Source: DASQBT01 sp049578545 (GTDB lineage: Bacteria; Pseudomonadota; Gammaproteobacteria; Burkholderiales; Thiobacillaceae). Taken from it: 28,193 bases of DNA. The translations under genes were made by a program, and so were the position numbers. The notes beneath the pieces were generated by a model. The model searched no databases, was not told the origin of the DNA, and saw only the letters and a program-made list of their open reading frames with translations. The DNA is taken from contig JBAUMF010000060.1 in assembly GCA_049578545.1 (NCBI GenBank), forward strand, positions 1 to 28,193. Direction: 5' to 3'. This document shows, in pieces, positions 24,812 to 28,193 of this stretch. The first letter of the stretch is position 1. Every line of letters begins with the position of its first letter.

Positions 24812-25366
24812 ATGAATTCAAGCACACAACAACAACTCAATACGGTTGTCGCACTGTTCAAGTCACACACGCAAGCCGAGCAGGCCGTGAAGGAACTGCA
24901 GAAAGCGGGCTTCGACATGAAGCAGCTTTCGATTGTTGGGCGTGACTATCATACCGAGGAACACGTCGTCGGCTACTACAATGCCGGTGACCGGATGAAG
25001 TACTGGGGCAAGCTGGGCGCGTTTTGGGGTGGCATCTGGGGGGTGCTGTTCGGGTCGGCGTTCTTCTGGATTCCAGGCGTGGGGCCGCTGTTGGTTGCTG
25101 GCCCTCTGGTTTCCGCGATCGTGGGCGGCCTGGAAGGGGCTACCGTTGTCGGCGGGCTGAACGCCTTGGGTGCTGGACTGTTCAGCATCGGCATTCCGAA
25201 GAACAGCGTACTCGCTTATGAGTCGGCGATCGGCGCGGGGAAATTCGCATTGATCGCGCACGGTACGCCTGAAGATGTCGCCAGGGCGAAGGGCATCCTG
25301 AAGAACACCGAAGCCGATGCAATCGACTACCACGAATCAGTCGATCAGCACGAAGCCGTAGTTTGA
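24812..25366 (+). CDS. YflT-type general stress protein, glycine-rich membrane segment (paralogue 2)
   Basis: 184 aa from the ATG at 24812, chosen because AGGAG (24799-24803) is 8 nt away; ATGs at 24791 and 24806 sit before or too close to it. The N-terminal domain reads TVVALFKSHTQAEQAVKELQ then LSIVGRDYHTEEHVVGYYNA, the usual form of this family in proteobacteria. A hydrophobic Gly/Trp-rich part follows (LGAFWGGIWGVLFGSAFFWI, VGPLLVAGPLVSAIVGG), then GIPKNSVLAYESAIGAGKFA. It is clearly related to the protein at 19482 and closer to the family consensus. Function is unknown; relatives are annotated as stress-induced. Confidence 0.75.
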   Translation: MNSSTQQQLNTVVALFKSHTQAEQAVKELQKAGFDMKQLSIVGRDYHTEEHVVGYYNAGDRMKYWGKLGAFWGGIWGVLFGSAFFWIPGVGPLLVAGPLVSAIVGGLEGATVVGGLNALGAGLFSIGIPKNSVLAYESAIGAGKFALIAHGTPEDVARAKGILKNTEADAIDYHESVDQHEAVV

Positions 25367-25527
25367 ACTGCAATGCCTGACTTCCGCTATCGAGATTTGG
25401 CTATTCATTCCTCGGTCATGCACGCAAGGTAGCACAGCGAACAGTCGAGGCGTGGCGGCGGTTGAGCGCGCTGCATTTTCATTTCTCAAACGTCTCGTTA
25501 TTCGGGGCTTTCGATGGAGAAGGACAC

Positions 25528-26361
25528 ATGTTACGCAGCATGAACGATCTGGAGGACTACACGATCCGCGCGACCGATGGCATCATTGGCCACGTGAAGG
25601 ATTTCTACTTCGATGACGAAGCGTGGGTAATCCGCTATCTCGTTGTCGACACCGGCAGCTGGCTTTCGAGCCGAAAAGTGCTGATTTCGCCTGTCGCTAT
25701 TGGCAACTCGGACTGGACGGAGAAAATACTGCCCGTTTCGATCACGAAGGAGCAGGTGAAAAACAGCCCCGACATCGACACCGAGAAGCCAGTCTCGCGT
25801 CAACACGAAATTCGCTACCTTGGCTATTACGGCTACCCGTTTTATTGGGGCGGTCCGGGGCTCTGGGGGGCGGCAATTTACCCGAACATGATGATGCCAA
25901 GCGACGGTGGCCTGGTATCGACACCGGATGACGCACAGTCGCAAGTGGAGAAGGCTTATACACAAGCCGAAACAGCGCGGCATCAGGATGACGATCCCCA
26001 CCTGCGCAGCTATAAAGCGGTAATGAGCTATCACATCCAGCCCACCGATGGTGACATCGGCCACGTGCAGGGCCTGCTCGTGGATGAGGAGACCTGGGCG
26101 ATTCGATACCTCATCGTGGACACGAGCAACAGGTGGCTCGGTCACCAGGTACTCATCGCGCCGCAATGGATCCAGGACGTGAGCTGGTCCGACGCCACGG
26201 TCTCGGTCAACCTGACACGGCAAGCAGTGAAAGACGCCCCGCCGTACGACTCCTCGGCGCAGCTGGACCGTAAACTGGAAACGGACATCTACCAACATTA
26301 TGGGCGCCCCGGCTATTGGGCGGACGAGGTCAAACGTGAAGCGCCAATATCACGTCATTAG
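25528..26361 (+). CDS. Protein with two PRC-barrel domains
   Basis: 277 aa containing two copies of a PRC-barrel-like unit: residues about 10-85 (TDGIIGHVKDFYFDD, then WVIRYLVVDTG) and about 166-240 (TDGDIGHVQGLLVDEETWAI then RYLIVDT). A Tyr/Gly/Trp-rich linker (YYGYPFYWGGPGLWGAA) lies between them, and no signal peptide is seen. PRC barrels are small beta folds found in RimM and in photosynthetic reaction-centre H subunits; stand-alone tandem versions are common in stress regions but have no fixed function. ATG at 25528 is chosen because GGAGAAGGA lies directly upstream; earlier in-frame starts add a non-conserved segment. Spacing to its neighbours is over 130 nt on both sides. Confidence 0.85.
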   Translation: MLRSMNDLEDYTIRATDGIIGHVKDFYFDDEAWVIRYLVVDTGSWLSSRKVLISPVAIGNSDWTEKILPVSITKEQVKNSPDIDTEKPVSRQHEIRYLGYYGYPFYWGGPGLWGAAIYPNMMMPSDGGLVSTPDDAQSQVEKAYTQAETARHQDDDPHLRSYKAVMSYHIQPTDGDIGHVQGLLVDEETWAIRYLIVDTSNRWLGHQVLIAPQWIQDVSWSDATVSVNLTRQAVKDAPPYDSSAQLDRKLETDIYQHYGRPGYWADEVKREAPISRH

Positions 26362-26439
26362 GTCTCGTCAGAGCTGGACGCGGGGAAAGCCCATTTCGCC
26401 TTCAGTTGCTGCACACCACTTCCGCGTCTTGACGGGTTG

Positions 26440-26450
26440 GTTCGACGAAC
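26440..26450 (+). other. Small inverted repeat upstream of the SpoIIAA-like gene
   Basis: GTTCG-A-CGAAC is a perfect 5+1+5 palindrome about 48 nt before the start codon. It could be a small operator, but it is short enough to occur by chance. Confidence 0.2.
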
Positions 26451-26497
26451 GACGATCGGGCTGGTCCTAACCTAGAATTAGAGCAAAGGAGTCTCCA

Positions 26498-26860
26498 ATG
26501 CCCATACAACTCAATGAAGAAAACAACGGCAAGCTGCTCGCCATTCACGTCAGCGGCAAGCTGGTAAAGGACGATTACGCAGACTTTGTGCCGGAGTTCG
26601 AACGACTCGTCAGGCAGCACGGAAAGTTGCGCCTGCTGTTTGACATGACTGACTTCCACGGCTGGGATGCCGGCGCGGCGTGGGAAGACTTCAAGTTCGG
26701 CGTCGACCACTTCAGCGATATCGAGCGCATGGCGATGGTCGGTGAAAAAAAGTGGCAGGAGACTATGACGGTCTTCGCCAAACCGTTCACCAAAGCCCAG
26801 GTCCGTTACTTCGATCACGCCGACGCCGACAAGGCGCGGAAGTGGTTGGGCGAAGCATAG
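26498..26860 (+). CDS. SpoIIAA-like (STAS-related) protein
   Basis: A 120-aa soluble protein of the SpoIIAA-like family (PF11964 type), a STAS-like fold found singly in many proteobacteria. Recognisable parts are the N-terminal strand KLLAIHVSGKLVKDDYADFV, the strand LRLLFDMTDFHGWDAGAAWE, the region FGVDHFSDIERMAMVGEKKW, and the C-terminal YFDHADADKARKWLGEA. No regulatory kinase or sigma-factor gene adjoins, so partner switching is not implied. AAAGGAG lies well spaced before ATG. It precedes the H+-ATPase by 116 nt, in the same direction; a functional link is only suggested by position. Confidence 0.85.
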   Translation: MPIQLNEENNGKLLAIHVSGKLVKDDYADFVPEFERLVRQHGKLRLLFDMTDFHGWDAGAAWEDFKFGVDHFSDIERMAMVGEKKWQETMTVFAKPFTKAQVRYFDHADADKARKWLGEA

Positions 26861-26885
26861 CGGCTTCTGCTGCGACGCAACGAAT

Positions 26886-26910
26886 TCATGCCGCGACGGT
26901 AGGGGCATGA
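26886..26910 (+). other. Hairpin between SpoIIAA-like gene and H+-ATPase
   Basis: TCATGCC and GGCATGA form a perfect 7-bp stem around an 11-nt loop, 25 nt after the SpoIIAA-like stop. No T tract follows, so it is a weak terminator candidate; it may be an mRNA end structure or an operator-like palindrome. Confidence 0.35.
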
Positions 26911-26914
26911 GCAT

Positions 26915-26969
26915 GACAACAAATATCCTGCAACTCACGAGACCTGCGGCATAGCAAAGACAGGAGAAT
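26915..26969 (+). repeat. Direct repeat, copy 2 (leader and RBS of the H+-ATPase)
   Basis: The 55-nt partner of 23534-23588. In this copy the CAGGAG core (26961-26966) is the ribosome binding site of the ATPase gene starting at 26977. The two copies are in the same orientation and 3381 nt apart. Confidence 0.75.
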
Positions 26970-26976
26970 AGCCCTT

Positions 26977-28193
26977 ATGGAACCCAATGCCGACCAGCCC
27001 AAAGCTCCCGAATCGAGGCCCGATGCCGAGTCCGACGCTAAGTCCAAGGCCAAGCCCGAGGCGAAGGACGATCTAAAATCCCTGCCCTTGTCGGAAGTAG
27101 AAAAAAAATTGGGGTCATCACCAGACGGCCTCACGCAAGCGGAGGCGCAGAAACGGCTGACCCAATACGGGCCGAACGAGATTGAAGAGAAGAAGACCAA
27201 TGCCTTCCTGAAATTCCTCACCTATTTCTGGGGCCCAATCCCGTGGATGATCGAGGCAGCCGTGATCCTTTCGGCGGTAGCCCGGCATTGGCCGGACTTT
27301 GGCATCATCCTGGTTCTGCTCGTGGCCAACGCCGTGGTCGGATTCTGGGAGGAACACGCAGCGGGCAATGCCATCGAGGCCCTCAAGGCCAAGCTGGCGG
27401 TGAAGGCCCGGGTTATACGTGACGGCAAGTGGGTTAACCCGGCGGCGCGCGAGCTGGTGCCGGGCGATGTCATCCGCATGCGCCTGGGCGACATTGTGCC
27501 GGCGGATGCGCGCTTGCTGGACGGCGATCCCATGTCGGTCGATCAGTCCGCGCTGACCGGAGAGTCCTTGCCCGCCTCGCGCAAACCGGGCGACGCGGTG
27601 TTTTCCGGTTCGATCATCCGCCGGGGTGAGAGCAGCGCGCTGGTGTATGCCACGGGTGCGAACACCTACTTTGGCAAGACCGCAGAACTCGTGCAGGACG
27701 CGCACACCGTCAGCCATTTTCAAAAGGCGGTGTTGAAGATCGGCAACTACCTGATCATGCTCGCGGTAGTGCTGGTGGCTACGATCATTGCCGTCGCGAT
27801 TTACCGCGGCGACCCGATCCTCACCACCTTGCAGTTCGCACTGGTGCTGACCGTTGCGGCGATTCCGGTGGCGATGCCCACAGTATTGTCGGTGACGATG
27901 GCGGTCGGCGCGCGTCTGCTCGCCAAGAAGGAGGCGATCGTCAGCCGCTTGGTGGCCATCGAGGAACTGGCCGGCGTGGACATATTGTGTGCGGACAAGA
28001 CCGGCACCCTGACCCAGAACAAGCTCACGCTGGGCGATCCGTTCAGCGTAGACAATGTCCCTGCCGAGCAGGTCATCCTCGACGCCGCGCTGGCGTCGCG
28101 CGCGGACGACAAGGACACCATCGACCTGGCCGTGCTGGGCGGCCTGAAAGATGACAAGGTCCTGAAGGGCTACCAGGTGGTGCATTTCCAGCC
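26977..28193 (+). CDS. Plasma-membrane-type H+-transporting P-type ATPase (3' end outside the window)
   Basis: The first 405 codons of a P-type (P3A) proton pump that exports H+ at the cost of ATP. A charged, Lys/Asp/Glu-rich N-terminal extension of about 35 residues is followed by the cation-ATPase N domain (GLTQAEAQKRLTQYGPNEIE), helices 1-2 (TYFWGPIPWMIEAAVILSA), the actuator motif TGES (194-197), the helix 4 region LTVAAIPVAMPTVLSVTMAV, and the phosphorylation site CADKTGTLTQNK with Asp340. The PVAMP form and WGPIPWMIEAA are typical of H+-ATPases rather than Ca2+ or Cu+ pumps. ATG at 26977 has AGGAG 10 nt upstream. The reading frame is open to the window edge. Confidence 0.94.
   Translation, partial: MEPNADQPKAPESRPDAESDAKSKAKPEAKDDLKSLPLSEVEKKLGSSPDGLTQAEAQKRLTQYGPNEIEEKKTNAFLKFLTYFWGPIPWMIEAAVILSAVARHWPDFGIILVLLVANAVVGFWEEHAAGNAIEALKAKLAVKARVIRDGKWVNPAARELVPGDVIRMRLGDIVPADARLLDGDPMSVDQSALTGESLPASRKPGDAVFSGSIIRRGESSALVYATGANTYFGKTAELVQDAHTVSHFQKAVLKIGNYLIMLAVVLVATIIAVAIYRGDPILTTLQFALVLTVAAIPVAMPTVLSVTMAVGARLLAKKEAIVSRLVAIEELAGVDILCADKTGTLTQNKLTLGDPFSVDNVPAEQVILDAALASRADDKDTIDLAVLGGLKDDKVLKGYQVVHFQ

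Overview
The window is GC-rich, densely coded chromosomal DNA from a bacterium, most likely a beta- or gammaproteobacterium. The reasons are that both tRNA genes encode their CCA end, gltX is of the proteobacterial type, pgm is E. coli-like, and Shine-Dalgarno sites and sigma70-like tRNA promoters are recognisable. Species cannot be fixed from the sequence alone. Autotrophs and C1-users of these classes often carry phosphoketolase/acetate kinase clusters of this kind, but that is inference.

Layout. (1) 1-1810: tRNA-Thr(CGT) and gltX on the minus strand, then tRNA-Val(CAC) on the plus strand with its own promoter and a possible terminator. Everything after this is on the plus strand. (2) 2226-9814: glycogen/alpha-glucan breakdown: pgm, glgP (TTG start), a slipin-type SPFH membrane protein, and glgX (TTG start). 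(3) 9928-10485: a membrane-anchored monohaem cytochrome c. (4) 10678-19408: a central-carbon operon: ackA, an acetolactate-synthase-like ThDP enzyme, xfp phosphoketolase, class I fructose-bisphosphate aldolase, and a histidine-phosphatase/phosphoglucose-isomerase fusion. The last four genes overlap by ATGA. (5) 19482-28193: a stress/ion-homeostasis region: two paralogous YflT-type stress proteins, a truncated DUF389 gene, a DUF2254 membrane protein, a CPA1 Na+/H+ antiporter, an aquaporin with an atypical NPV motif, a double PRC-barrel protein, a SpoIIAA-like protein and the start of a plasma-membrane-type H+-ATPase that runs off the end.

How the genes fit together. GlgP, GlgX and Pgm turn stored glucan into glucose-6-P, and the PGI domain gives fructose-6-P. 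Phosphoketolase splits this into acetyl-P and erythrose-4-P, and AckA makes ATP and acetate from acetyl-P. The aldolase can join erythrose-4-P or glyceraldehyde-3-P with DHAP. The phosphatase fused to PGI carries the motif set of the Shb17/Rv3214 (GPM2) clade, whose members hydrolyse sedoheptulose- or fructose-bisphosphate. Xfp, aldolase, bisphosphatase and PGI together are the pathway-specific enzymes of a non-oxidative glycolysis-type cycle that makes acetyl-P from sugar phosphate without decarboxylation. This is the main finding, and its function is inferred.

A second theme is rearrangement scars. The last codons of a copper P-type ATPase survive just before the acetolactate-synthase-like gene. 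A decayed copy of the xfp tail lies before a DUF389 gene cut off in its first membrane helix. A 55-nt copy of the H+-ATPase leader sits 3.4 kb upstream, behind the antiporter. The region looks assembled from modules by old duplications and insertions. No CRISPR array, insertion sequence or rRNA was seen.
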